This document shows, piece by piece, positions 51,555 to 59,110 of a stretch of DNA of 64,000 bases (its first letter is position 1; every line of letters begins with the position of its first letter). Source of the DNA: UBA4459 sp963776205 (GTDB lineage Bacteria; Bacteroidota; Bacteroidia; Bacteroidales; F082); the NCBI GenBank assembly GCA_963776205.1, contig CAVZLR010000002.1, forward strand, positions 372,001-436,000, read 5' to 3'. Both the position numbers and the translations under genes were made by a program. Below the pieces are notes generated by a model. It saw only the letters and a list, made by a program, of their open reading frames with translations. It searched no databases and was not told where the DNA came from.

Positions 51555-53094
51555 ATGTTTAAAGGACATCCAAAGGGATTAATTGCAGCCGCCCTGGCAA
51601 ATATGGGCGAACGATTTGGTTTTTATACCATGATGGCAATCTTAGTATTGTTTCTCCAGGCTAAATTTGGTTTATCCGGTGAGAATGCTGGTTACATCTA
51701 TGCAACGTTTTATGCATTGATTTATATTCTCTCATTAGTTGGAGGAATTATAGCTGACAAAACCAAAAACTTTAAGGGCACAATCCTTATGGGATTGGTG
51801 TTGATGGCAGTAGGTTATTTAGTCATGTCGATTCCAACACCAACTCCTGTACCCAATCAAGCATTGTTTTTAACCTATTCATTGATAGGATTATTTGTGA
51901 TTGCTTTTGGTAATGGTCTGTTTAAAGGAAACTTACAGGCCCTGGTAGGACAGATGTATGACAAAGGCAATTATAGCGATGAAAAACGGGGTTCCGGCTT
52001 TCAGATCTTTTATATGTTTATCAATGTGGGTGCTGTTGTTGCACCATTTATTGCACCAGGCATAAGAACCTGGTGGTTGAAACAAAATAATTTCCTCTAT
52101 AATGCGGAGTTACCATCTCTTTGTCATGCGCAACTCAATGGTACAATCTCACCCGAGTCAGTTAACAAACTGCAAACATGGGCCAATGACGCTACCATAA
52201 GTGGCGCTCCTGTGGCTGACCTGACTTCTTTTGCCAATAACTACCTGAATATTTTTACGGAAGGTTTTCACTACGCTTTTGGTGTGGCAATCCTCGCAAT
52301 GGCCATTTCATTCATAATTTATATAGCTAATAAAAAACGATTCCCTGATCCTGCACATGCTACTGAAACAGATGACACAAATAGCGAACACAAGGTAAAA
52401 GAAATGGATATCAAACAAGTAAGGCAACGTATATTTGCATTGTTAGCTGTTTACGGTGTTGTGATATTCTTTTGGTTTTCTTTCCATCAAAATGGATTAA
52501 CCCTTACATTCTTTGCCCGTGATTATACACTGCTGAGTTTTGCGGGAATGAGTTTATCAGTTGAATCATTCCAGGCTATGAATCCGTTTTTTGTTGTATT
52601 CTTAACGCCTATCATCGTTGGTTTTTTTGGCTGGCTTAAAAACAAAGGTATTGAACCTTCAACTCCTAAAAAAATTGCCATAGGTATGTTTATCGCTGCG
52701 CTGGCATACTTATTAATGTCAGTAGGTTCACTAGGACTTCCACTTTATTCAACTATCAATCCTGATTTAGGCGGCAACCCCGCTTGATAATATTCAAAAA
52801 ATTACCCCGCTTCTGTTATTGGGCACCTATTTTATCCTGACCGTGGCAGAGTTATTTATAAGCCCGCTGGGCATTGCCTTTGTTTCGAAAGTAGCTCCTC
52901 CGCAGTACCAGGGTTTGATGCAAGGTGGCTGGCTTGGTGCTACTGCATTAGGCAACCAGCTATTATTTATTGGCGCTATCTTATATACCCATATTCCATT
53001 ATGGATTACCTGGGGTGTATTTGTAGTAGTCTGCCTTATTTCAATGACCATGATGCTGCTGATGTTAAAATGGCTTGAAAGAGTCTCTGCGTAA
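51555..53094 (+). CDS. POT-family proton-dependent peptide transporter, one +1 frameshift
   Basis: Imports di- and tripeptides with protons. Two frames (51555-52787 and 52819-53094) give 512 residues after removing one extra T near 52783-52786 (GCTTGAT read as GCT-GAT); 1,539 bases is then a multiple of three. The POT signature GERFGFYTMMAILVLFLQ (ExxERFxYY type) is at residues 17-34, GGIIADKTKNFKGT is the first cytoplasmic loop, and GSGFQIFYMFINVGA is helix 4-5. The second frame carries the final helices with the conserved FILTVAELFISPLG. A likely sequence error rather than a pseudogene. A consensus promoter precedes it and a terminator follows. Confidence 0.9.
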
Positions 53095-53121
53095 CCGTTA
53101 GTAGTAAAAATACAAGACATA

Positions 53122-53158
53122 TCAAAAGGGGTTGAATTCTATTTCAATCCCTTTTTTA
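53122..53158 (+). terminator. Intrinsic terminator of the POT transporter gene
   Basis: AAAAGGGGTTGAA pairs with TTCAATCCCTTTT (one G-T pair) around a six-base loop and runs into a T tract, about 30 bases after the stop codon. Confidence 0.8.
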
Positions 53159-53165
53159 TTATTGC

Positions 53166-53173
53166 TAATTTTG
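53166..53173 (+). promoter_or_regulatory. Candidate -7 element of the radical SAM gene
   Basis: TAATTTTG matches TAnnTTTG and ends 8 bases before the ATG at 53182, again implying a very short leader. No -33 partner at the right distance. Confidence 0.35.
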
Positions 53174-53181
53174 CCCTTATT

Positions 53182-54120
53182 ATGGATTATCCATGGAAAC
53201 ATGACAGACGCTACAATGCCTATGCGCCCTACTTTAAAAATCTTTTTGGAGAAAGGGTTCAGAAGATCAGCGTGGATGCAGGATTTACCTGCCCCAACAG
53301 GGATGGTTCCAAAGGCCGGGGAGGATGTACCTACTGTAATAACGATGCATTCAATCCCTCCTATTGTGATCCCAGCAAGTCGATAGCCCAGCAGGTTGAA
53401 GAAGGTATTGAATTCCATAAAGTAAGATACCGCAGGGCGAAGAATTACCTGGTGTACTTTCAGCCTTATTCCAATACCTATGCACCCCTCGATCATTTAA
53501 AGAATTTGTACGAAACAGCTCTTTCCTATCCTGAGGTGGTTGGGCTGGTGATTGGCACCCGGCCCGATTGCGTGGACCGGGAGAAACTACAATACCTGGG
53601 TGAATTATCTAAAAAGCATTATATCACCATAGAATATGGTCTTGAGAGTGTCTACAATGAAACCCTTGAGCGGATCAACCGACAGCATACACATGAGGAA
53701 TCAATCGAAGCTATCCGGCTTTCGAAAGAAGGTGGTTTGAATGTGGGGGCTCATTTTATATTTGGACTGCCAGGCGAAAGCCGCGAAATGATGCTGGAAT
53801 CCGTGAAAGAAATTTCATCGTTGCCATTGAATTCTGTGAAATTCCACCAGTTGCAAATTGTGGAAGGTACGGCGATGGCGAAAGATTATGCTGTAAACCC
53901 TAAGGATTATGATTTGTTCTCCTTTGAGGATTATGTAGATTTCATCATCCGTTTTACCGAAATGCTGAACCCAGCTTTTATTATTGAACGATTTGCCGGA
54001 GAAGTACCGCCACGTTACCTGGCCGGCCCAGGCTGGGGATTGATCAGAAACGACCAGATAAATGTGGCCATTGAAAAGGAACTGGAGCAAAGAGACACCT
54101 GGCAGGGCAAATTTTTTTAA
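53182..54120 (+). CDS. yhcC: Radical SAM protein, YhcC/TIGR01212 family
   Basis: 312 residues. The start fits the family (YNAYAPYFKNLFGERVQKISVDAGFTCPNRDG), and the Cys triad FTCPNRDGSKGRGGCTYCNN binds the 4Fe-4S cluster with the wider first spacing typical of TIGR01212 rather than CxxxCxxC. Later motifs GLVIGTRPDCV, TIEYGLES and HFIFGLPGESREMM are radical SAM barrel elements. Reaction unknown; the family is widespread and cytoplasmic. The ATG at 53182 is preferred to the overlapping frame beginning at 53132, which does not encode the family motifs. The tRNA-Val gene follows after 74 bases. Confidence 0.9.
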   Translation: MDYPWKHDRRYNAYAPYFKNLFGERVQKISVDAGFTCPNRDGSKGRGGCTYCNNDAFNPSYCDPSKSIAQQVEEGIEFHKVRYRRAKNYLVYFQPYSNTYAPLDHLKNLYETALSYPEVVGLVIGTRPDCVDREKLQYLGELSKKHYITIEYGLESVYNETLERINRQHTHEESIEAIRLSKEGGLNVGAHFIFGLPGESREMMLESVKEISSLPLNSVKFHQLQIVEGTAMAKDYAVNPKDYDLFSFEDYVDFIIRFTEMLNPAFIIERFAGEVPPRYLAGPGWGLIRNDQINVAIEKELEQRDTWQGKFF

Positions 54121-54194
54121 ATTTTAGTTGACTGGAAAAAATATAGGTGTATATTTGCACTCGCTTTTAAAAAAGCATATGTTCATAACATATT

Positions 54195-54269
54195 GGGAGT
54201 TTAGCTCAGCTGGTTCAGAGCACCTGCCTTACAAGCAGGGGGTCACTGGTTCGAATCCAGTAACTCCCA
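54195..54269 (+). tRNA. tRNA-Val (anticodon TAC)
   Basis: 75-base cloverleaf. Acceptor stem GGGAGTT/AACTCCC with discriminator A; D-arm TTAGCTCAGCTGGTTCAGAG; anticodon stem CTGCC/GGCAG-like with loop reading TAC; T-arm CTGGTTCGAATCCAG. No CCA is encoded. The 3' part from the T-arm onward is duplicated at 55875. Confidence 0.95.
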
Positions 54270-54303
54270 CGGAAGATCATTCCTCTGATCTGAAAGCATT
54301 AAA
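54242..54303 (+). repeat. 62-bp direct repeat, copy 1 (tRNA-Val 3' end and flank; att-like)
   Basis: Starts GTCACTGGTTCGAATCCAGT in the tRNA T-arm and runs through the acceptor stem 34 bases past the tRNA end to GCATTAAA. It is identical over 62 bases to 55875-55936. This is the layout left by site-specific integration into the 3' end of a tRNA gene, where this copy restores the functional tRNA. Confidence 0.85.
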
Positions 54304-54336
54304 AGCCACCTCTCATAATGGGGTGGTTTTTTTGTT
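54303..54336 (+). terminator. Terminator after tRNA-Val
   Basis: AGCCACC...GGGGTGGTT hairpin followed by seven T. A diverged equivalent (GCCACC...GGGCGGC plus six T) follows the second repeat copy at about 55937-55968. Confidence 0.65.
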
Positions 54337-54351
54337 GGTTACATATTGGAA

Positions 54352-54474
54352 CTACCAATCATCTTCTTCTTCAATAGTTTCAGCCTCCAAATTCAGCTTC
54401 ATCTCTTGAATAAAAAAATACGTATCACTTTTAGCTTTCCACTTTATAGATTGCCCGATTATCGCACCCTTCAC
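54352..54474 (-). other. Possible small or remnant coding sequence
   Basis: Minus-strand frame of 40 codons from a GTG at 54474, ending in a Glu/Asp-rich tail (NLEAETIEEEDDW). An overlapping frame just upstream reads CEGCDNRAIYKVE, so the two could be one short protein with a Cys pair broken by a frameshift. No family recognised. The rest of 54270-54597 shows only the terminator. Confidence 0.25.
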
Positions 54475-54597
54475 ATATGAAATTTATTGAATGACCAGGC
54501 TTTGCTTCAGACTCGCTCTATTTGTGTGCAAGTTGTGTTAATTCTAGGATCACACTTAAATAATAACCTTAATAATTGTCCATCTGTATTTGACGAT

Positions 54598-55446
54598 TCA
54601 CAATTTACTTGATTTTAAAGTAATTTGCTGCAAATCACAATCCCTATGTTTACTTGCATTTGCTTTCTTCAATTGACTATCTTCAACATTTAATGCTTTA
54701 AGCAGCAAAGCTTTTAATCCTTTATAAATTGATATTGTAAAAAATGGTGAAAAAACATAAACAAAATGTAGAACAGGCGTACCATGGATAAGCCCGAAAA
54801 GCAATGGCTGGGCATTAGGTTTGCTGTTTTCATGAAGGCTTAAAATAACGAAGCCGAAATATTCAACTACGAACAAACAAACCAGATAAATTGTCCAAAC
54901 CACGAGCCATTTCAGCCAAATATTAGAAATACGAATGAATGATGAGGCCCATATAGTTGCAAAAGCACCTAAAACCCAAAAAACAAAAGCACCAATATTG
55001 ATACCCGGCGAATTGTAGAACTCCTGGTTATAATCGTAGCGGTAAAACCCAACCCATAGCCAGGCATAAGTAATGCTAGCAAGAAAAATTGTGAATAAAT
55101 CCAGGTTCCATATTTTTGTATTTCTGTTTAAACTGTTGAACCTGAGTATTAAAAATCCAATCATTCCACCAAGCATTCCCATTATAATATCAGTAAATTG
55201 ATCCTTAATTGTTTCCGGCTCAAAAATATGTGATGCAAAATAGATGAACAAAACTTCAAGCACATTATAAACAAACAAAATGAAAAGAAGTATTGATAGC
55301 GGCTTTTTGGCTTGAAGGGCCTTCAAGGATATATACAAAACAAACCCGCTCCAGCAATTCACAATTGACCAAAGATCAAAAAAGAAAAATTCGTTTTGAT
55401 AGATTTTCGTATAAAGCCATTCGGCGTGTTCAAAATACCAACTCAT
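54598..55446 (-). CDS. Unknown integral membrane protein inside the att-bracketed segment
   Basis: 282 residues, about seven or eight membrane segments, Trp/Phe/Tyr-rich, starting MSWYFEHAEWLYTKIYQNEFFFFDLW. No signal peptide, P-loop or catalytic motif is recognisable and I do not recognise the family. It is the only substantial gene between the two 62-bp tRNA-derived repeats, so it may be cargo of a degenerate mobile segment. A TAnnTTTG box (minus strand TATTTTTG at 55544-55537) lies 91 bases upstream. Confidence 0.7.
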   Translation of the reverse strand: MSWYFEHAEWLYTKIYQNEFFFFDLWSIVNCWSGFVLYISLKALQAKKPLSILLFILFVYNVLEVLFIYFASHIFEPETIKDQFTDIIMGMLGGMIGFLILRFNSLNRNTKIWNLDLFTIFLASITYAWLWVGFYRYDYNQEFYNSPGINIGAFVFWVLGAFATIWASSFIRISNIWLKWLVVWTIYLVCLFVVEYFGFVILSLHENSKPNAQPLLFGLIHGTPVLHFVYVFSPFFTISIYKGLKALLLKALNVEDSQLKKANASKHRDCDLQQITLKSSKL

Positions 55447-55874
55447 CCCTTGTATTAAAAGTATTTTTTAAAATAAATATGTTAAATAGTATAATAACTG
55501 GATAAGATAGCAGGAAAAGAAGAGACCCCAAAAAGTCAAAAATAAGTAGAATTATGTTTTTCATTTTCGGGAAGGTTTAGGTTTGTTTCAAAACTAAGAT
55601 AATCTTTTAAGATCATGGCCGCCAATGCACTATATATCATAGTTCTAAATAATCAACAATGCTTAAAAAGGCAAGCTCTAATCTATTTATTTGATTGTTA
55701 TTTTTGCCCATTTGAAATCCATCCCTCCCACCAACTAGCGTGAGTCTGAAGCATGACAATTAAGCGAGGACAACTCGTACTTTTATTTAGGATATAAGCT
55801 AATTTTTACCATTAAAATATTACCTGTCACGAGTCACAACCCACACGCCTCTCTTCATATTCGCACCAGTTGTT
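55447..55874. other. Gene-free stretch within the att-bracketed segment
   Basis: AT-rich DNA between the membrane protein gene and the second tRNA-derived repeat. I see no gene, no integrase remnant and no further repeat; only the promoter-like box at 55537-55544. Confidence 0.5.
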
Positions 55875-55936
55875 GTCACTGGTTCGAATCCAGTAACTCC
55901 CACGGAAGATCATTCCTCTGATCTGAAAGCATTAAA
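55875..55936 (+). repeat. 62-bp direct repeat, copy 2 (tRNA-Val 3' fragment; att-like)
   Basis: Identical to 54242-54303. It holds the T-arm and 3' acceptor strand of tRNA-Val without the 5' two thirds, so it cannot make a tRNA. Upstream sequence (CACCAGTTGTT) is unrelated to the real gene. A diverged copy of the tRNA terminator follows. Confidence 0.9.
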
Positions 55937-56014
55937 GCCACCTTTCTAAATAGGGCGGCTTTTTTGTTTGTTTACCTTTTGGTTTGCTCTATAGAAATTC
56001 TTTCATCGCTTTGC

Positions 56015-56266
56015 TTACCTCACCTTAACCAGCTTCCCAAAGCAAGCTGATCACTCACTTAAATCCGAAAAGTAAATGCTATCGTGCAATCTTTCAGTCT
56101 TCCACATAAACTGTTGTTCTCCTTGAGGTTGGTGTTTTTCTGTCTGATAGACCAACTGTCCAAGATGATTATAAATATTCAAAGAGACCTTTTCTGTTTG
56201 TTGTAGCCTTTATTCAATCGTTGTTGAGTATGTGAAAGGGTTGGGGTAACAACAGACTTCGACAAT
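56015..56266 (-). pseudogene. Decayed T9SS C-terminal sorting domain remnant
   Basis: Minus strand from about 56263 reads VEVCCYPNPFTYSTTIE, a stop, then RLQQTEKVSLNIYNHLGQ, LVYQTEKHQPQGEQQFMW and later, in another frame, GKLVKVR followed by TAA at 56017-56015. This aligns with the C-terminal domain of the beta-helix protein at the right end of the window (CYPNPFSTSTTIEYELKQPE, GKQVYQTKENQAQGTQQLIW, GKMVKVR). One in-frame stop and at least one frameshift are present and no upstream cargo part remains. Confidence 0.85.
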
Positions 56267-56308
56267 AAATAATATTCTCTTACGTAAGAAAAATCAATTT
56301 TGAATTTT

Positions 56309-56332
56309 AAAAAACCTATCAAAATTGATAGG
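56309..56332 (-). terminator. Intrinsic terminator of the cold-shock gene
   Basis: Minus strand: perfect stem CCTATCAA/TTGATAGG followed by TTTTTTA, about 30 bases after the csp stop. Confidence 0.8.
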
Positions 56333-56363
56333 CTTAAAGGATGTTAAAAGTTAAAGAATAATT

Positions 56364-56555
56364 TTATATTACTTTGACATTTACTGCGTTCAACCCTTTT
56401 TCACTTTCCTCTACATCATAGCTTACTTTATCTCCTTCAGATATCTTATCGGTTAATACATTTTGATGCACAAATACATCTTTACTACCATCATCAGGCG
56501 TGATAAATCCAAACCCTTTAAACTCATTGAAAAATTTTACTGTTCCGTTACTCAT
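56364..56555 (-). CDS. Cold-shock domain protein (CspA family)
   Basis: 63 residues, one OB-fold nucleic-acid-binding domain. RNP1 reads KGFGFITP (residues 13-20) and RNP2 reads DVFVHQN (26-32); the more common form of RNP2 is VFVHFS, so the Phe-Ser pair is Gln-Asn here. Acts as an RNA chaperone in the cytoplasm. It stands alone with its own terminator and a TAnnTTTG-like box (minus strand TAACTTTG at 56591-56584) 28 bases upstream of the start. Confidence 0.93.
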   Translation of the reverse strand: MSNGTVKFFNEFKGFGFITPDDGSKDVFVHQNVLTDKISEGDKVSYDVEESEKGLNAVNVKVI

Positions 56556-56583
56556 GATTAATAATTTAAATTAATATAAAACA

Positions 56584-56591
56584 CAAAGTTA
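56584..56591 (-). promoter_or_regulatory. Candidate -7 element of the cold-shock gene
   Basis: Minus strand TAACTTTG matches TAnnTTTG, 28 bases upstream of the ATG; no clear -33 partner. Confidence 0.4.
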
Positions 56592-56647
56592 TTATTATAT
56601 TTTTTAGGCGATAGGTTTTTAGTTTAACAAGCTAAGTCGGGTATTGC

Positions 56648-56680
56648 AAGATGCAAATAATGAAGATGAATGTCAAGGAG
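56648..56680 (+). repeat. 33-bp imperfect direct repeat, copy 1
   Basis: Matches 57991-58023 at 28 of 33 positions, sharing ATGTCAAGGAG and AATAATGA. The two copies bracket the serine hydrolase gene in direct orientation. Confidence 0.45.
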
Positions 56681-56788
56681 AAAGTATTGAAACCATTTGC
56701 TCATTGACGCTATTAACACCCTTCGAAATAAGTTGGTATTAATTTAAGAAGATAATGTGTATGAAACAAGAAGCCCATTTTGAATAAT

Positions 56789-57877
56789 TCAGTTTATCGC
56801 AGTCATAACCTCATTTACAATAAGTTCCAATGTATTCCCCCAATTGATTTCACATTGTGTCCTGGAAATCCCAATCCATTGGTTTAACGCTACAATAACA
56901 ACATCCTGATCTGGGATAACAACTATGAACTGGCCTCCGTAACCATTGGCAAAATAATAGTCATGCCCATTCTTGTTACCTGTCCACCAGAAATATCCAT
57001 ACCCATTTTGATAAGGAATGATATTTTCCGTTGAAATATGACTTTCGGTTGCTTCTGAAATCCAATTTTCAGTAACAATTCTGGCCTCCCCGTACATACC
57101 TTTGTCAAGATACAGTTGGCCAAATTTGAGTAGTCCTTGTGTAGTCATATCCACAGTAACACCACCATAGTAGAATCCTTGTTTATCTGTGTACCATGCA
57201 TAATCATTAATTTCCATTGGTTCGAAAAGATACATTTCAGCAAATGCGAGAGAATTCATACCACTCGCTTCTGTCAAGATCACCGATACAAGATGTGCAT
57301 TACCATCACTGTAATTGAATTGTGTTCCCTGTGTGTATGTCATCTCCTTGTCAAGGATATAGTTGACCTGATTGGGTGCGTTCACCCACTCACTAAACTC
57401 GGACTCAGGACCAATCTCTTTCCATGGAATCCCTGAACTCATCCGGATCAGGTTTTTAATTGAAATAGATGCTTTGTCAAGCTCCAGTGGGTAAATCTCA
57501 GGACCTATAAAATCACCCATTGTCTGATTTATATTCTCAATGTACCCTTTATCGATGGCAATCCCGATAAGGGTAGAAGTGACACTTTTTGTTATCGATC
57601 TTATATCATAAAGTGAGTCACGGACGCTTCCATGAAAATATTCCTCTGAAATCAACACACCGTTTCTTGACAGCAGCAGACAATGAATCTGATCCAGATC
57701 ATCAGCATGCTTGTATGCTGTTATCAATTTATCTTCATCAATGTTATGGTTTGATGCAAGAGGAAACTGGTAACTGTCGCTACCGTCAGGATTTACGTTC
57801 TGTTTGTTTTTATCCGAGCATCCGAATAGAAGAATGATAGGAAAAATCAGGAAAAATAAAAGACTGATCTTATTCAT
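56789..57877 (-). CDS. Beta-lactamase-fold serine hydrolase, lipoprotein
   Basis: 362 residues from the ATG at 57877, chosen because it opens a lipoprotein signal (MNKISLLFFLIFPIILLFGC with Cys at the lipobox end). The catalytic domain is of the beta-lactamase/D-alanyl carboxypeptidase (class C, S12) type: SITKSVTS provides the SxxK Ser and Lys, FNYSDGNAH the YxN-like motif, and NGYGGQFIVVIPDQDVVIV the C-terminal strand region of this group. Expected to be anchored in the envelope and to act on peptides, esters or cell-wall fragments; substrate unknown. It is read alone. Confidence 0.88.
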   Translation of the reverse strand: MNKISLLFFLIFPIILLFGCSDKNKQNVNPDGSDSYQFPLASNHNIDEDKLITAYKHADDLDQIHCLLLSRNGVLISEEYFHGSVRDSLYDIRSITKSVTSTLIGIAIDKGYIENINQTMGDFIGPEIYPLELDKASISIKNLIRMSSGIPWKEIGPESEFSEWVNAPNQVNYILDKEMTYTQGTQFNYSDGNAHLVSVILTEASGMNSLAFAEMYLFEPMEINDYAWYTDKQGFYYGGVTVDMTTQGLLKFGQLYLDKGMYGEARIVTENWISEATESHISTENIIPYQNGYGYFWWTGNKNGHDYYFANGYGGQFIVVIPDQDVVIVALNQWIGISRTQCEINWGNTLELIVNEVMTAIN

Positions 57878-58182
57878 GGTTGCGTTTATTATCAATGATG
57901 ATATTATGATGCAAACGGATGCATCATTTATACAAATATAGCAGGAGCTTTTCTGCCTTCAACACTAAACATTTCTCAATAACGACTTCTAAGATACGAA
58001 TAATGAGGGTGGATGTCAAGGAGTTACCTTTTAAATGCTATTTGCAGGTAATAAGGTTAGCAGTTTAAAATTTAAATAAGCCCACTTACCGACTATATCA
58101 TTCCACTCGCCGAAAAGGTCTTTGCTGAGGGCACAGTTACCTATAATTTAGCACTCAGAAACAAATCAAAAAAACTATAAAA
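57878..58182. other. Intergenic region between two divergent genes
   Basis: 305 bases separating the divergent serine hydrolase and repeat-protein genes. It contains copy 2 of a 33-bp direct repeat at 57991-58023 and, near 58142-58150, an imperfect -7-like TATAATTTAG. No gene or terminator seen. Confidence 0.5.
57991..58023 (+). repeat. 33-bp imperfect direct repeat, copy 2
   Basis: Partner of 56648-56680 (28 of 33 bases identical), upstream of the serine hydrolase gene. Confidence 0.45.
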
Positions 58183-58671
58183 ATGAAAACACTACTGCAA
58201 CTTACAGCCATCGCAACCCTGATCGTTGCCTTTAGTTTTAACCTCAGCGCTTCTGTACCCAACTTTGAGTTGGAAGAAGAAGCTTACATCAACGATATTC
58301 CTTTCAGCACTGAAGAAATTGCTGCCAACTACTTATATGAAAAAGCATTGAGTGAGACTTTCGAATTTGAAGAAGAAGCATATATAGACGATATCCCTTT
58401 CGATACAAAATGTGTAGCTGCTAATTGTAAATATCACAGCGCTATGCAGGTTGATTTCGAAATAGAAGATGAAGCCTACGTTGACGATATCCCATTCAGC
58501 ACAGAGAAAGTGGTTGTTGAAAACACTTTCAGGGATGCTTTGAATGAAGTATTCACTTTTGAAGATGAACTGTATATTGATGACATTCCAGAAGCACTTT
58601 TACATACGATAACACAAACCATAAAACTTAGCTTAGAAGAAACAATTATATTAATTGCCAGAATAAAATAA
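58183..58671 (+). CDS. Small secreted protein of four 32-residue acidic repeats
   Basis: 162 residues: signal peptide (MKTLLQLTAIATLIVAFSFNLSAS) and four repeats with exact 32-residue spacing of the central Tyr (35, 67, 99, 131). The repeat core is F-E-x-E-x-E-A-Y-I-D-D-I-P-F-x-T followed by a variable, probably helical half. The fourth repeat is shortened after DDIP and runs into a hydrophobic tail (SLEETIILIARIK). Repeat 2 has two Cys not shared by the others. I recall similar EAYIDDIPF repeats only as uncharacterised Bacteroidota proteins. Function unknown; envelope or periplasmic location inferred. Confidence 0.8.
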   Translation: MKTLLQLTAIATLIVAFSFNLSASVPNFELEEEAYINDIPFSTEEIAANYLYEKALSETFEFEEEAYIDDIPFDTKCVAANCKYHSAMQVDFEIEDEAYVDDIPFSTEKVVVENTFRDALNEVFTFEDELYIDDIPEALLHTITQTIKLSLEETIILIARIK

Positions 58672-58705
58672 GTAAGCTATGGATGTTGATTTTAGTTTGT
58701 TTTCT

Positions 58706-58743
58706 TAGCATTAACGGGCTGGTCGTACTGGTCCGTTAAGCTA
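58706..58743. repeat. Inverted repeat after the 32-residue-repeat gene
   Basis: TAGC-A-TTAACGG pairs with CCGTTAA-GCTA around 15 bases. There is no T tract on either side, so it is a poor intrinsic terminator; it may still end or stabilise the upstream transcript. Confidence 0.45.
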
Positions 58744-58817
58744 CTCCTACCCAATAGATTAAATTTCCCTAAACCATTCCATATCGAAGCCACCAGACAC
58801 CCTCTAAAGTATAACTA

Positions 58818-59012
58818 TGCTAGAAACCATAAAAGCCTTTAATTGCTCGAATGGTTCGGCGATTATGGGTATTCTGATAACGATTATTGGGAATATCATC
58901 TACAAACTTATTAAATCTCACTATGAACGTAGTTTAAGGAACATTCTTTGGGATAACGTTCAATTTAGCTTCTTTGTATATTCCTATTTATAGTTGGTAT
59001 ATAAGACTTTGA
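58818..59012 (+). CDS. Possible small membrane protein
   Basis: 64 codons from an ATG: MLETIKAFNCSNGSAIMG, then a hydrophobic stretch GILITIIGNIIYKLI that could span the membrane, then a basic/aromatic tail ending YSWYIRL. No ribosome-binding or promoter signal is evident and no family is recognised. It could equally be chance or a remnant. Confidence 0.25.
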
Positions 59013-59110
59013 CAACCTCCTATTTATATCGTAATTAGCATTTAATAATAACAATTGAATTTTCAATAATGAATGATAATTATTTAATTACTAACTAAAA
59101 TTTCAAAACA

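Larger units (their letters stand above)
58672..59110. other. Intergenic region between two small secreted-protein genes
   Basis: 439 bases. It holds a long inverted repeat at 58706-58743 and one weak small frame at 58818-59012; the last 90 bases before the next gene are very AT-rich. Confidence 0.5.

Noticed and set aside
53132..53386. Plus-strand frame overlapping the start of the radical SAM gene
   Set aside because: It shares bases with the conserved Cys-cluster region of the radical SAM protein in another frame and encodes no recognisable motif.
54128..54409. 93-codon plus-strand frame covering the tRNA-Val
   Set aside because: It runs through the tRNA and its terminator; the cloverleaf explains the sequence.
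55447..55874. Integrase or transposase remnant inside the tRNA-bracketed segment
   Set aside because: All frames were scanned by eye and no integrase-like motif or long frame was found, so the mobile origin rests on the repeats alone.
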